Origin: CAWBOV01 sp963790525
GTDB taxonomy: Bacteria; Actinomycetota; Actinomycetes; Mycobacteriales; Jatrophihabitantaceae
NCBI GenBank assembly: GCA_963790525.1
Contig: CAWBOV010000006.1
Span: forward strand, 186,001-250,000
Direction of reading: 5' to 3'
DNA length: 64,000 bases
Both the position numbers and the translations under genes were made by a program. Each line of letters starts with the position of its first letter. Within the stretch, counting starts at the first letter, position 1. Of this stretch, positions 39,693 to 49,273 are shown in pieces. The notes beneath the pieces were generated by a model, which ran no database searches, was not told where the DNA came from, and saw nothing but the letters and a program-made list of their open reading frames with translations.

Positions 39693-40712
39693 CTAGTGGT
39701 GCGCGATCGGCTCGTTTCCGACTCGCGCGCCGGGTCCACCCGGCGGCCGCCGCAGGAGCAGATCGCGCCACCTGGACTCGGTGTAGTGATGGGGTCGGGT
39801 GGCCAGGAGGAACTGCAGGATCGGGGGCATGAGCCGGCTGGTCGCCGTCTCGTGCGGGTAGTGACCGGCGCCGGCGATCTCCAGCAACTGGGCGTGCGGA
39901 ACCTGCTCGGCGAGGGCGTGGTGGTGTTCAGGCGGGATCGTCCTATCGTTCGCGCCCCAGGCGACGAGAACCGGTAGATCGGCCAGCAGACTGAGCTGGC
40001 GCAGGGCGCTCACGCTCTGTCCGCGCCAGTCGATCACGCCCCGCGCCGTCTGCACAAAGGCATGGCGGTGGTCGGCGCCGGCAAGACCGCGCAGTCCTTC
40101 CGCGAGCGGCCGGACGTCCTCCCGTGCGGTGATGCCGGGCAGCGTGAGCACCGCCCGGGTGAGCCGCTCGGGCAGCCTCCCGAGTCGACCGACGACGGCC
40201 TCCGCTCCGGGGAGCGTCGCGGCGCGCAGCAGCGGTGTCAGCGCGGTACCCAGCCCACCGCTGCTGATCAGCACCAGGCGGTCGGTGCGCTCGGGGAACT
40301 GGTAGGCGAACTGGAGGGCCACGCCACCGCCGAGGCTGTGCCCGATGATGGTGGCCCGTCGGTGCCCGAGCGCGACCAGCAGATCCCGGATCGCCGAGGC
40401 GTGCGCGCCCAGCGAGTAGTCCCCGGCCGGCGTCGCGGACCCGCCGTGGCCGGGAAGATCGGGCGCGATGACGGTGAAACCCTGCGACAGCTGCGGTATG
40501 ACGTGGCGCCACGTTCGTCGGGTCCCACCCAGGCCGTGGATCAGCAGGACGGGTTCACCCCGGCCTGCGAGGGTGAAGGCGATCCGGCCGCCCAGGGTGT
40601 CGATCTGGTCGTCTCCGGGCTCGGCGGGCTCGGCGGGCTCGATGGGCTCGGTCGCGACGACCGCTTCCAGCGCGCGAGCGCGTGGCTGGATGTCGCGTTG
40701 TGAGCGTCTCAC
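39693..40712 (-). CDS. Alpha/beta hydrolase
   Basis: 339 residues from GTG 40712. The oxyanion region LLIHGLGGTRRTW, the nucleophile elbow GHSLGGG (~residues 130-136), the acid in AWGANDRTIPP and the histidine in AGAGHYPHE make a complete catalytic triad of the hydrolase fold. The first ~45 residues (rich in PIEPAEPAEP) are outside the fold and the start is uncertain. Substrate unknown. Confidence 0.82.
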   Translation of the reverse strand: MRRSQRDIQPRARALEAVVATEPIEPAEPAEPGDDQIDTLGGRIAFTLAGRGEPVLLIHGLGGTRRTWRHVIPQLSQGFTVIAPDLPGHGGSATPAGDYSLGAHASAIRDLLVALGHRRATIIGHSLGGGVALQFAYQFPERTDRLVLISSGGLGTALTPLLRAATLPGAEAVVGRLGRLPERLTRAVLTLPGITAREDVRPLAEGLRGLAGADHRHAFVQTARGVIDWRGQSVSALRQLSLLADLPVLVAWGANDRTIPPEHHHALAEQVPHAQLLEIAGAGHYPHETATSRLMPPILQFLLATRPHHYTESRWRDLLLRRPPGGPGARVGNEPIAHH

Positions 40713-40881
40713 CGGTGGCCTCTCGGGCAGCGACCGAAGCGGTCTCGTCCTGACCCGGGATGCCGGAGGCCGTTCCTCGACTGTATCGGCGCTCCGGCAC
40801 CACCGACGCCACTGTGGTGCACGCCTCCACCGGATCAGGGGAAGGCGGACGCGCGCGTCCGGCACCGGGAGTACCCCTCCA

Positions 40882-41770
40882 TCACGACCGTTCTGCACCC
40901 CCAGGACGGGCCGCGTGCGTGTCTCGGCAGCCGTTGCGTTGTGACGCCGCTCCCGCCGCCACGACGAGCAGGATCCCGAGGCACTGCGCGAGGGTTACGT
41001 GCTGATGCAGGACGACCAGGCCGAGCAGGACGCCGATCGCGGGTTCGACGGCCATGAGCGTGCCGAACGCCGAGGACGAGAGCCTGCGCAGCGCGATGAG
41101 TTCGCATGCGTAGGGCAGCACGGGGAGCAGGATCGCCAGGCCTGTCGCCGCGGCGATGATCGCGACGCTGAGGTGACCGACGGCCTGGGGGATGCCCGCC
41201 ACCGCCGAGGTCAGGGCCGCGATGGGAGCGGTCAGGGACAGTCCGCCGATGCCGCTGAAGCGATCCCCGACCTGCTGGGTCAGGACGATGTAGGACGCCC
41301 AGCCCACGGCGGCGACGGCGGCGAACGCGATGCCCGCACCGTCGACGTGGCCGTGCCAGGGTCGGGTCAGCAGGACGACGCCGACGAGGGCGAGCGCGGG
41401 CCAGAGCAAGTGCCCGCGTGCTGTGGGTCCACACGGCGGCCACGGTGAGCGGGCCGAGGAACTCGATGGCCACACACGTCCCGAGCGGGATGCGTTCGAT
41501 GGCCGACAGGAACGCGATGGTCTGGACACCTGTCGTCACGCCGAGGCCGATCAGGACGGGAAGGTCGTGACGGCGGACGGAGCGCACGGGCGGGCGGGCG
41601 ATGAGCCAGAAGATCAGCGCCCCGATGCTGAGGCGCAGCCACGCCGTCCCCGCAGCCCCGACGTCGGCGATGACGTGCACGGACAGGGCCGATCCGAGTT
41701 GGACGGAGAGCATGGCCGTGACGGCGAGCGTCCACGCCGGTACACCGACGTGCGGCACCCGCCTGGTCAC
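40882..41770 (-). CDS. EamA family exporter (RhtA-like), one frameshift
   Basis: About ten membrane helices in two EamA repeats, with SIGALIFWLIARPP, FLSAIERIPLGTCVAIEFLGPLTVAAVW and later LPYACELIALRRLSSSAFGTLMAVEPAIGVLLGLVVLHQ, the pattern of threonine/homoserine exporters. An extra base near 41416 splits the frame; without it the protein has 295 residues, the RhtA size. The ATG overlaps the stop of the cupin regulator gene, which probably controls it. The exported compound is unknown. Confidence 0.84.
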
Positions 41771-42402
41771 GCTCTCGCTCGTCCCGCGCGTCGCTCACCC
41801 GCGACCGAGCCGTCGCCACGCGGACTGCTGCCCACGCCCGGTTCGGAGACCGCCAACGAGAAGCGCGCAGGCGCGGTGCCCGAGTTGGCGTAGCCGTGCG
41901 GGACGTCGCTGTGGAAGCTCACCGCGTCCCCGGCGCCGAGGGCGATCAGTTCGCCGTCGACGGACACGGTGACCGCGCCCTCGATCACCTGCAGCAGCTC
42001 CCGTGTCCCGACGGCGTGGGTCTCGCTCACGTGCTCGTCGCCCGGCGCGAGCGTCCAGTCCCACAGTTCGAGAACGTCCGGTGGTTCGGTGCCGGCGACG
42101 AGCACGCCCCGACCACCGAATTCACCCGTCCACAGCGCGGCGCCCTGGCCCGATCGTGTGATCGTCACCGCCTTGGCGGGTGCCGGCTCCACGAGGGCCG
42201 GCAGTCCGACCCCGAGCGCGTCGGCCAGCCGGAGCAGCGTGCCGACACTCGGATTGGCCGATCCCTGCTCGACGTTGACGAGCATGCGGCGACTGACTCC
42301 CGAGGCGGCTGCGAGCTGGTCCAGCGTCCACCGCCTTTCCCGCCGTTCGTGCCGGACCCGGGCACCGATCAGGGCGGCGAGAGCAGAGGAGGGCTCATCC
42401 AT
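41767..42402 (-). CDS. XRE family regulator with cupin domain
   Basis: 211 residues. The N-terminal helix-turn-helix (RRWTLDQLAAASGVSRRMLVNVEQGSANPSVGTLLRLADALGV, ~20-65) is followed by a cupin (~95-190; LAPGDEHVSETHAVGTRELLQVIEGAVTVSVDG, SFHSDVPHGYAN), the layout of small-molecule-sensing repressors. ATG 42402 follows TATCGT by 6 nt. It overlaps the exporter start by 4 bp, so it likely regulates itself and the exporter. Confidence 0.9.
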   Translation of the reverse strand: MDEPSSALAALIGARVRHERRERRWTLDQLAAASGVSRRMLVNVEQGSANPSVGTLLRLADALGVGLPALVEPAPAKAVTITRSGQGAALWTGEFGGRGVLVAGTEPPDVLELWDWTLAPGDEHVSETHAVGTRELLQVIEGAVTVSVDGELIALGAGDAVSFHSDVPHGYANSGTAPARFSLAVSEPGVGSSPRGDGSVAGERRAGRARA

Positions 42403-42404
42403 GA

Positions 42405-42431
42405 GTGCACGATACTGCACTGTGCGTGCAC
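42405..42431. promoter_or_regulatory. Candidate operator: two GTGCAC boxes around the regulator promoter
   Basis: GTGCAC at 42405-42410 and again at 42426-42431, exactly 21 bp (two helical turns) apart, with a TGCAC half-copy between. The first overlaps the transcript start of the XRE-cupin gene and the pair brackets its TATCGT -10 box (42409-42414, - strand). Autoregulation is inferred. Confidence 0.55.
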
Positions 42432-42515
42432 TCGGTTGATTCGATACGCGGAGTCGCGGAATCTCGCGTAGCTTGACGGCATTTGTGGAAAACAGGTAAA
42501 GAGGATTGGATCCCC

Positions 42516-44744
42516 ATGCGCACCCACCTCCGACGTCGGGTGTCCGTGGCCACCCTCGCTGCCGTCCTCGCCGCTCTGCTGGCCCCCGCGGCTGCCGGCG
42601 CCTCGGCGCCACCGACCGTCGCGCAGCCGGGCGTCGTGTCGGGGGCCGTCCCGCTGGGTGGCAGCTACCGGGCGCTCACGCCGACCCGCATCATGGACAC
42701 GCGTTCGGGGCTCGGCGGCACGCGCGGTGCGCAGACACGAGCCTCGGTGGCGGTACCTGCCGCTGCCGCATCGGGGTCCGCCCTCGTGGTGACGCTGACC
42801 GTCGTCGGCGCGGCACAGGCCGGCCACGCGGTCGCCTATGACTCCCGGGTCGCGACGGGGGGCCTCTCGCAAATCTACTTCGCCAAGTCCGAAGCGGCGT
42901 CCGGGTTCGCGGTCGTGGCCACCGGCGGCCGACTGTCGCTGGCATCGTCGACACCCGTCAACTTCCTCGTCGACGTCACCGGCTATTTCACCACCGCTGC
43001 GGACTCGACCTCCTCCGGCCTGTTCCACGCGATCGCTCCGGCCCGGCTGATCGACACCCGGGTGTCGTCGCCCTTCGGCGCGCTGGCCGCGGGGGGCACG
43101 CGGGCGATGCGGGTGCTGGGACACGGCGGCATTCCGTCCTCCGGCGTCTCGGCCGTCGTCATCAGCACGAGCATCCTCTCCCCGACCGGTTCGGGGCACC
43201 TCACCGTCTACCCGACCGGGAGCAGGCGGCCGGGCACGGGGAACGTCTACTTCTCCCGCGGGCAGCTGCGGGCCGATCGGGCGATCGTCCCGCTCGGCAC
43301 CGGCGGCGCGATCGACCTCTACAACGGTTCGACCGGCTCGACCCAGGTGGTCGTGGACGTCACCGGCTACATCGCCGACGGCACGCGAACCGGCGGCGCC
43401 TACTTCGTCCCCACCGCGCCGACGGAGACGGTGACCATGACCAGTCCGCAGCAGGGGGCGGGGGTCGGTCCCGGCGGATCCACATCGGCGTCGGTGGAGG
43501 GAGCCGCCGGCATCCCACTCCTGCACAGCCTCACGCCGCCCATGGCGGCCCTGGTCACCATGACAGCGACGTCCCGCGCCGACCCGCCCGTGTCGGGATA
43601 CCTGTCGTCCCGCCCGTCGGCGACGTCGACCGCCAAGCCGTATGACGTGTTCTTCGCCAGCACGGGATCCGCCGCCGGGCAGGATGTCATCGCACTGGAC
43701 TCGACGGAGTCGGTGAATCTGACGTCGTCCGCACCCGCCGGGTTCAGCCTGTTCACCAGCGGCTACTTCGTCGTACCGCCGACGCCGCCGACCCCGCGCG
43801 GCATGTGGTTCGACTCGTGGCAGCGGGGACCCGAGATCGATCAGGCGAACGTGTTCGCCGGCCACGTCGTCCAGATCGCCGCGCTGCAGGATCGGAGCGC
43901 CACCGGTCCGTATCTGCTGACCTCGGACGGGAAGGTCTGGACGTCCGCGACCGGATACCGAGTGATGACCCCGGGCGACCCGGTGCCCGCGCCCACGATC
44001 GTCTCCGGCCTGCCCCTCATGGCGGCCGTCGCCGCCGGAGGCACGCGTGCCTACGGCGTCACGCCGGCCGGGGCCGTCTGGCAGTGGGGATGGACGATCG
44101 TGTCCGGCCGGTACGTGTACAGCCAGAAGCAGGTGGCGGGATTGAGCGGCATCGCCCACGTCGGCGCGGCCGGAGACGTCGGTTACGCGATGGGCAGTGA
44201 CGGCCGCACCTGGGCGTGGGGAGACAACTCGCACGGGCAGTTCGGCAACGGTACGACCGTCGACAGCGCGACGCCGGTACTCGTCCCCGCCCTCGCCGGC
44301 ATGACCTCGATCTCCGGCGACGACACGCTCAGTTTCGGCGTCGGTGCCGCCGGCGCAGTGACCGCGTGGGGGAGCGAGACCGCCGACGACGCGACGCCGA
44401 CCCAGGCGAGCCCGGACCCGGTGCGGTCCAGCTGCGCGGCGACGTCGGTGGACCCCAGCGGCAGTTTGTTCGCCGCCGCCGCCCTGTGCACCGACGGGAC
44501 CGTCGACCTCATCGCCCAGAGTTCCACGGGTACGTCCCCGTTCTTCGCGCACGCGACCCAGGGCACCGGCTTCACCGCCCTGAGCGTCGAAGGCCGGCAG
44601 ACCTTCGTCGCGATGCGCCCGGACGGGACCGTGTGGAAGTTCGTGCTGCAGACCGGCTATCCGTGGGAGCAGATCCCGTGGCTGACCGGAGTGACGGCCA
44701 TCGGCGGCACCGCGCTGTCCACCGCGTACGCGGCCGGGGGCTGA
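42516..44744 (+). CDS. Large secreted protein with RCC1-like repeats
   Basis: 742 residues. A signal peptide (1-~33, ending AAGASA) is followed by two to three copies of a ~130-residue module (LTPTRIMDTRSGLGG...FLVDVTGYFT, then IAPARLIDTRVSSPFG...VVVDVTGYIA, and a more diverged third ending FTSGYFVV). The C-terminal ~310 residues contain RCC1-type propeller repeats (AYGVTPAGAVWQWG, YAMGSDGRTWAWGDNSHGQFGNGT). No sortase motif or membrane anchor is seen, so release or non-covalent wall binding is likely. Function unknown. Confidence 0.78.
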   Translation: MRTHLRRRVSVATLAAVLAALLAPAAAGASAPPTVAQPGVVSGAVPLGGSYRALTPTRIMDTRSGLGGTRGAQTRASVAVPAAAASGSALVVTLTVVGAAQAGHAVAYDSRVATGGLSQIYFAKSEAASGFAVVATGGRLSLASSTPVNFLVDVTGYFTTAADSTSSGLFHAIAPARLIDTRVSSPFGALAAGGTRAMRVLGHGGIPSSGVSAVVISTSILSPTGSGHLTVYPTGSRRPGTGNVYFSRGQLRADRAIVPLGTGGAIDLYNGSTGSTQVVVDVTGYIADGTRTGGAYFVPTAPTETVTMTSPQQGAGVGPGGSTSASVEGAAGIPLLHSLTPPMAALVTMTATSRADPPVSGYLSSRPSATSTAKPYDVFFASTGSAAGQDVIALDSTESVNLTSSAPAGFSLFTSGYFVVPPTPPTPRGMWFDSWQRGPEIDQANVFAGHVVQIAALQDRSATGPYLLTSDGKVWTSATGYRVMTPGDPVPAPTIVSGLPLMAAVAAGGTRAYGVTPAGAVWQWGWTIVSGRYVYSQKQVAGLSGIAHVGAAGDVGYAMGSDGRTWAWGDNSHGQFGNGTTVDSATPVLVPALAGMTSISGDDTLSFGVGAAGAVTAWGSETADDATPTQASPDPVRSSCAATSVDPSGSLFAAAALCTDGTVDLIAQSSTGTSPFFAHATQGTGFTALSVEGRQTFVAMRPDGTVWKFVLQTGYPWEQIPWLTGVTAIGGTALSTAYAAGG

Positions 44745-44854
44745 CACCCGGCACGGCCGACGCACTGCGGACGTGGTGTCGATTTCGCACCTGGCCCGTT
44801 CGTCGGCTAGGTAGGGAGAATGGCTCTACGGGCAACGCCGTCGGAGGAGGACGC

Positions 44855-45199
44855 ATGACCGAGTACCTCATCGCCTTCAACAGCGACTGGGTTCCGGAAC
44901 ACACGGTCGAGCAGCTGCGCGAGAAGGCCCGCGCCGGAAGGGCGCTGATCGAGGAGATGAAGGCTGCGGGGGTGCTCCTCTTCGACGGAGGGCTGGACCC
45001 CGTCGCTCCGGTGTTCAGCGTCGACGCGTCGAGCGGGACGCCCCTGTTCACCGACGGCCCGTTCGCCGAGACCAAGGAGGCCATCGGCGGGTTCGCCGTC
45101 GTGGATGTGGCCGACGAGGCGGCAGCACGGCTGTGGGCGGGACGGATCGCCACGACCTGCGGCTGGCCCCAGGAGGTACGGCGGTTCCTTCCCCGCTAG
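44855..45199 (+). CDS. YCII/DGPF domain protein
   Basis: 114 residues of the YCII-related family; FTDGPFAETKEAIGGFAVVDVAD is the DGPF signature. Such small alpha-beta-barrel proteins are often next to sigma factors or stress genes; none is adjacent here. ATG 44855 follows a strong GGAGGAGG ribosome site. The biochemical role is unknown. Confidence 0.88.
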   Translation: MTEYLIAFNSDWVPEHTVEQLREKARAGRALIEEMKAAGVLLFDGGLDPVAPVFSVDASSGTPLFTDGPFAETKEAIGGFAVVDVADEAAARLWAGRIATTCGWPQEVRRFLPR

Positions 45200-45205
45200 G
45201 TGGAG

Positions 45206-46897
45206 TCAGGAGTGCGCGTCGGCGACCGACGCGCCCAGCTCCGCGGCGACGAGGTACGCGAGGGTCAGCCCGCGTCCCAGGGCGAAACCGCTGTTGTACC
45301 CGCCGCCCGAGGTCGTCATGGCCGCGCACGACCCGATGGCGAACAGCCCGGGAACGACGCCGCCGGCACCGTCGAGGACGTGACCGTCCCCGTCGATCCG
45401 CACCCCGCTCATGCCGATGCCGGTGCCGAGCAGCCGCAGCCGCATCCCGAAGAACGGCGGTTCCTCGACCGGGCCGAGGACGGGACTGGGGCAGTGTTCC
45501 GGATCGCCGGAGAAACTGTTGATGAACTCGACCGTCCCCCGGCCGAAGTCGGGGTCCTCCCCGCGTCGGGCGGCCGCGCTGAAGCGTGCCGCAGCCTCGG
45601 TCAGCGCCGATCCGTCGATGCCGAGCAGGTCGCCGAGATCGCGCAGGGTGGGCGCGCTGGTGACCGATCCGGGCGGATAGGCACCGGCCGGCGGCGTGGT
45701 GCCCAGTCCGTACTTGCGGTGATGCTGCTCGTCCCAGATCAGGAAGAAGGGCAGGTGCCGGTCCAGCGGATCCAGCGCCTTCGGCACGATGTCGGGCCAG
45801 TACGAGTCGTTGCAGAACCGGCGCCCGCTGCGGTCGACGATCATGGCGTGCGGCATGGCGTACTCGGGACCGTTCGCGAAGCCCGCTCCGTCCGCGGACA
45901 GCCAGCCCGGAACGAGTGGGACCGTCGTCGCCGGCAGGTGCACGACCGCGCCGCCGACGGCGCGGGTCAACCGGATCGCGTCGCCGCGCAGGGTGTCCGG
46001 AGCCATGCTGCCGAAGTCCTCGGGCTCGAGGCCCAGGAACTCGCGCACCAGCTCCGGATCCCAGTCGTAGGTGCTGGTCGCCAGCACGACCGGCCCGTCG
46101 CGGGTGATCTCCCCGTCGCCGCCCTCCGCCCGGACGCCGGTGACGGTGCCGCCCGCGTCCCGCAGGAGCTCGACGACCCGATGGCCCAGCAGGATCTCCA
46201 CGCCGGTGTCCGGTCCGAGCGCGAGCAGGCGGGCCAGGAAGCCGGCGACGAGGCCGGTGCCGAAGGTCAGCGGCTGCGACTCGGACTCCGGTCCCACGGA
46301 GCGCTCCGTTGCCGCTCTCTCGGCCGCCTCCTCGTCCCCGTCGAGGGCCGTGGTTCTCCGGCCTCGCGCGAACAGGTCGGCGTAGGTCGTCCCCATCCGG
46401 AAGTAGGGGCTCGTGCGCAGCGTGTCCCGCCACTCACCGAGCGCGCTCGGCGGCACCGGGTCACCGGTCAGGTAGCGCCCCGACGCCAACGCCCCCGGTG
46501 TCTCGGCGTGGTAGTCGGCCAGCCCGTCGATCACGAGCCAGCGAACCGCGCCCACCGCCTCCCAGTACTCCATCGCCGGGGGAGCGCTGCTCAGCCACCG
46601 GGCCATCGCCGCCTCGTCCATCAGCTGCGGATGCGCACCGGCGATCCCGCGGACGTAGGCCTCGACCAGCGCGGGGTCGTCGGCGATGCCGTCGCGGGCG
46701 GCCACGTGGTTCGCCCCCACCCAGACCTGGCCGCCGGAGTAGGCCGCCGCGCCACCGAGTTGCGGAGCGCACTCGAAGACCGTCACCGGCACCCCGCGCA
46801 GCGCGAGGCCGAGGGCCGCCGCGATCCCGCTCAGGCCGCCGCCGACGACGTTCACGTGCGTGACCGGTTCCGCCGCCGTCCCCGGTGGTGTCGACAC
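45206..46897 (-). CDS. FAD-dependent dehydrogenase, 3-ketosteroid-dehydrogenase/fumarate-reductase-like
   Basis: 563 residues. The FAD-binding start VVGGGLSGIAAALGLALRGVPVTVFE with GGAAAYSGGQVWVG, and the C-terminal LFAIGSCAAMTTSGGGYNSGFALGRGLTLAYL closing the FAD site, are typical of flavoproteins in the succinate dehydrogenase/KstD group. These introduce or reduce carbon-carbon double bonds, often in ring substrates. It lies 11 bp after the Rieske oxygenase gene on the same strand, which supports a shared catabolic role. Substrate unknown. Confidence 0.82.
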   Translation of the reverse strand: MSTPPGTAAEPVTHVNVVGGGLSGIAAALGLALRGVPVTVFECAPQLGGAAAYSGGQVWVGANHVAARDGIADDPALVEAYVRGIAGAHPQLMDEAAMARWLSSAPPAMEYWEAVGAVRWLVIDGLADYHAETPGALASGRYLTGDPVPPSALGEWRDTLRTSPYFRMGTTYADLFARGRRTTALDGDEEAAERAATERSVGPESESQPLTFGTGLVAGFLARLLALGPDTGVEILLGHRVVELLRDAGGTVTGVRAEGGDGEITRDGPVVLATSTYDWDPELVREFLGLEPEDFGSMAPDTLRGDAIRLTRAVGGAVVHLPATTVPLVPGWLSADGAGFANGPEYAMPHAMIVDRSGRRFCNDSYWPDIVPKALDPLDRHLPFFLIWDEQHHRKYGLGTTPPAGAYPPGSVTSAPTLRDLGDLLGIDGSALTEAAARFSAAARRGEDPDFGRGTVEFINSFSGDPEHCPSPVLGPVEEPPFFGMRLRLLGTGIGMSGVRIDGDGHVLDGAGGVVPGLFAIGSCAAMTTSGGGYNSGFALGRGLTLAYLVAAELGASVADAHS

Positions 46898-46908
46898 CCG
46901 CCTGCGCC

Positions 46909-48180
46909 TCAGTCGAGGTAGTCCGCGAGCGAACGGTGGAAATGCTGCACGCCCGGCTCGTTGCGGCCGAACAGCAGCTCCGTGCCGGCGAGCGCGGGCA
47001 ACGAGGCCATGACCGCGGCCTGCGCCGCGTAGTCCTCGTTGAGGGTGACGTCGTAGAACCAGTCGCGCATGCGCGCCGCGGCATGCATCTCCTCGTCGTC
47101 GGCCGGTGGACGCCGGACCGCCAGGATCTGCTGGGTGTACGACTCGGTGTGGCTGCGTCCAGGCAGGACGATCGACACGGCCGTCAGATGCCGGTACGCA
47201 CCGGCGATCGCCATCGCCGGGAACAGCCAGTAGTTGGGAGCCACGGCCATGGCCGGGTCGCGCTCGGCGCGCGGTTTCCCCGCCTCGGCGCCGATGGTGC
47301 GCAGGGCAGAGGCGTTGCGCTGGTGGGGACCCCAGGAGTTGAACGCGACGATGTTGGAGATGTTCGTGAGCGCGACGCTCGTAGGGTGCAGGGCCGCGAA
47401 GTGGTAGGTCTCGAGGAAGCCGTCGAGGATCACCTTGTAGTTCGTCCCCGGCAGTTCCCTGGTGGAGAAGTGGTGCAGGCCGGCGAGCCCGAGCCCGGTG
47501 AGGAGCGGTTCGAGGTCACCGAGCCAATCGGTGAGGTCGTGGGTCATGCCGGGCGTGAGGCCGACGAAGACGATTCCGGCGCGCTCCTCGACCCACAGCC
47601 GGCGCAGGCCGAGCTCGCTCCGGTCGATGTCTCCGAAGGACTTCTCGCCGTAGACGCCCTTGAGACAGCCCTCGAGGTCGTAGGACCAGGCGTGGTACGG
47701 ACAGGTGAGGCGGGAGGCCTTGCCGACGCCCCGGGCCGCGACGGGTGACCCGCGATGGCGGCACGCGTTGATCATGGCGCGCACCGTCCCGTCACGGCCG
47801 CGGGTGATGAGGATGGGGACATCCGCCACGTCCAGCGCCTTGAAGGTGCCGGGGGTCGGGAGCTCGCAGGACAGTGCCAGCGGCATCGGCACGCGCAGGT
47901 GCACACTGTCGATCTCGCGGCGCCACCGACCCTGGTCGAGGTAGTTGTCCACCGGCTCGCGCATGACCCCGGGCGCCTGGTCGGTGGTGCCGTCCTGCAC
48001 GTGTCGCACCAGGCGATCCATCACCTCGCCCGCGTCGCGCCGGACCAGCTGCAGCGACGGGTCGCCGCCCGAGGCGTCACTGCGCAGGTCCAGGCCGGGC
48101 TGATACCGCGGCAGGGCCGAGGGCAGTGCGTCCTCGAGGTTGGCGGGTGATTCGTCCAGGGCGTTGCTGACGGTGATCAT
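46909..48180 (-). CDS. Rieske aromatic ring-hydroxylating oxygenase, large subunit
   Basis: 423 residues. The Rieske 2Fe-2S ligands are C-x-H and C-x2-H in NACRHRGSPV...RLTCPYHAWSYDL (~residues 138-160). The mononuclear iron site is DGFLETYHFAALHP, with the expected two histidines. No small subunit, ferredoxin or reductase is adjacent, so electron delivery must come from elsewhere. ATG 48180 sits below an AT-rich promoter patch; tetR is immediately upstream. With the flavin dehydrogenase it forms a two-gene unit. Substrate unknown. Confidence 0.9.
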   Translation of the reverse strand: MITVSNALDESPANLEDALPSALPRYQPGLDLRSDASGGDPSLQLVRRDAGEVMDRLVRHVQDGTTDQAPGVMREPVDNYLDQGRWRREIDSVHLRVPMPLALSCELPTPGTFKALDVADVPILITRGRDGTVRAMINACRHRGSPVAARGVGKASRLTCPYHAWSYDLEGCLKGVYGEKSFGDIDRSELGLRRLWVEERAGIVFVGLTPGMTHDLTDWLGDLEPLLTGLGLAGLHHFSTRELPGTNYKVILDGFLETYHFAALHPTSVALTNISNIVAFNSWGPHQRNASALRTIGAEAGKPRAERDPAMAVAPNYWLFPAMAIAGAYRHLTAVSIVLPGRSHTESYTQQILAVRRPPADDEEMHAAARMRDWFYDVTLNEDYAAQAAVMASLPALAGTELLFGRNEPGVQHFHRSLADYLD

Positions 48181-48214
48181 GGGCCCTCCGGCGCGTCGGC
48201 GAGGATCGACCCGC

Positions 48215-48245
48215 TGACAATATAGCGCCTACTAAATTAAGGCAA
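48215..48245 (-). promoter_or_regulatory. AT-rich promoter/operator between tetR and the Rieske gene
   Basis: TTGCCT (48240-48245) and TATATT (48219-48224) on the - strand, 15 bp apart, with an imperfect inverted repeat TAGTAGGCGCTATA in the spacer. It is the most AT-rich stretch in this part of the window and a plausible TetR target. Confidence 0.45.
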
Positions 48246-48866
48246 TGGGCTCGTGCTGCCGTCGAGCGCGCCCTGGAGCAACACCGCCCGGTACGCCGCG
48301 ACCGCCGCGGCGAACTCGTCCGCGTCGGGCAGGCTGGCCGAGAGCCGGGTCATGCCCCACACGACCATCCGCAGGACGCGGACGGACTCGATCGGGCGCA
48401 CGCCGCTGATCCCGCCCGTCTCGGCGACGATGCGCGTGTACAGCGCTTCGGTGCGGCCGAACTCGGTCTGCAGATCGGCGAGTTCGTCGTGATCCTGGGC
48501 GATCTCAGGCGTGGACACGATGAACGCGGCCATCGACGGATCGCGCTCGTGCATCTGGACCGACGTGGTCAGGATGGCGTCGAGGCAGTCGGCGAACGAC
48601 GTGCGGCCGGCGACGGCTGCCTCGAGGACGCTCACCACGTCGTCGTACACAGCGGCGGTGGCGGCCGAGAAGACGCCGGCCTTGTTGACGAAGTGGTGGT
48701 AGAGCACAGGTGCGGAGACGCCGGCGCGGGAGACGATCTCAGCGGTGGATGCCGCTGCGTAGCCCTTCTCCGCGAACACCTCGCGCGCCGCACGGAGCAG
48801 CCTCGCCCGCGTGTCCTCGCTCGACGCACCCGACGGGCGACCACGCCTGCGCACCGGGCTGCCCAT
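48237..48866 (-). CDS. TetR family regulator
   Basis: 209 residues. N-terminal HTH: RLLRAAREVFAEKGYAAASTAEIVSRAGVSAPVLYHHFVNKAGVF (~24-66), the TetR pattern. The rest is a helical ligand domain. ATG 48866 follows TAGGCT by 6 nt (leaderless). It lies directly upstream of the Rieske-flavoprotein pair and is the likely local regulator of that pair. Confidence 0.9.
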   Translation of the reverse strand: MGSPVRRRGRPSGASSEDTRARLLRAAREVFAEKGYAAASTAEIVSRAGVSAPVLYHHFVNKAGVFSAATAAVYDDVVSVLEAAVAGRTSFADCLDAILTTSVQMHERDPSMAAFIVSTPEIAQDHDELADLQTEFGRTEALYTRIVAETGGISGVRPIESVRVLRMVVWGMTRLSASLPDADEFAAAVAAYRAVLLQGALDGSTSPLP

Positions 48867-48903
48867 TGCGCCAGCCTACGGGGGACCCGCGTCGGTACGC
48901 CCG

Positions 48904-49170
48904 CTACTCGCCGGGCGCGGAGCCCCGTCCCGTGAGCCGGCGAAACCATCCGGTCCGACGTGGCCTGGGCCGGAGCAGCATGCCTGTCATGACCATGGCC
49001 AGGTCCTCCGAGCGCGGAATGCCCTGCCCCTGGGGCGGTCGCGGCGGGCGCGGCGCTCGCGCCTCGACGGGGGGCGCCGTCACCGCCTGCTCCGCGGTCT
49101 CGTCCGCCGCTGGGTCCGCCTGACTCTCCGTCTGCTCGTTCGCGTCGGTGGGCTCCTCGTGGACCGTCAT
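48904..49170 (-). CDS. Small protein of unknown function
   Basis: 88 residues, acidic and disordered at the N terminus (rich in E, D, T, Q), then proline-rich, ending in a basic segment (LLRPRPRRTGWFRRLTGRG). ATG 49170 follows GATACT by 6 nt, the local leaderless pattern, which supports a real gene. No family recognised. Confidence 0.55.
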   Translation of the reverse strand: MTVHEEPTDANEQTESQADPAADETAEQAVTAPPVEARAPRPPRPPQGQGIPRSEDLAMVMTGMLLRPRPRRTGWFRRLTGRGSAPGE

Positions 49171-49273
49171 GACGCGAGTATCCGCCCGAGGGGCAACGCG
49201 GGTCGGGTCGTGCGCCCGGGTTCTGGCGGTACGGTCGCCGGGACCGTGCCGGCGACGTGAAAGCGGTGTGACG

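Noticed and set aside
45048..46433. 461-codon minus-strand frame inside the flavin dehydrogenase gene
   Set aside because: Same strand but out of frame with a clear FAD-binding protein; composition is that of a shadow frame.
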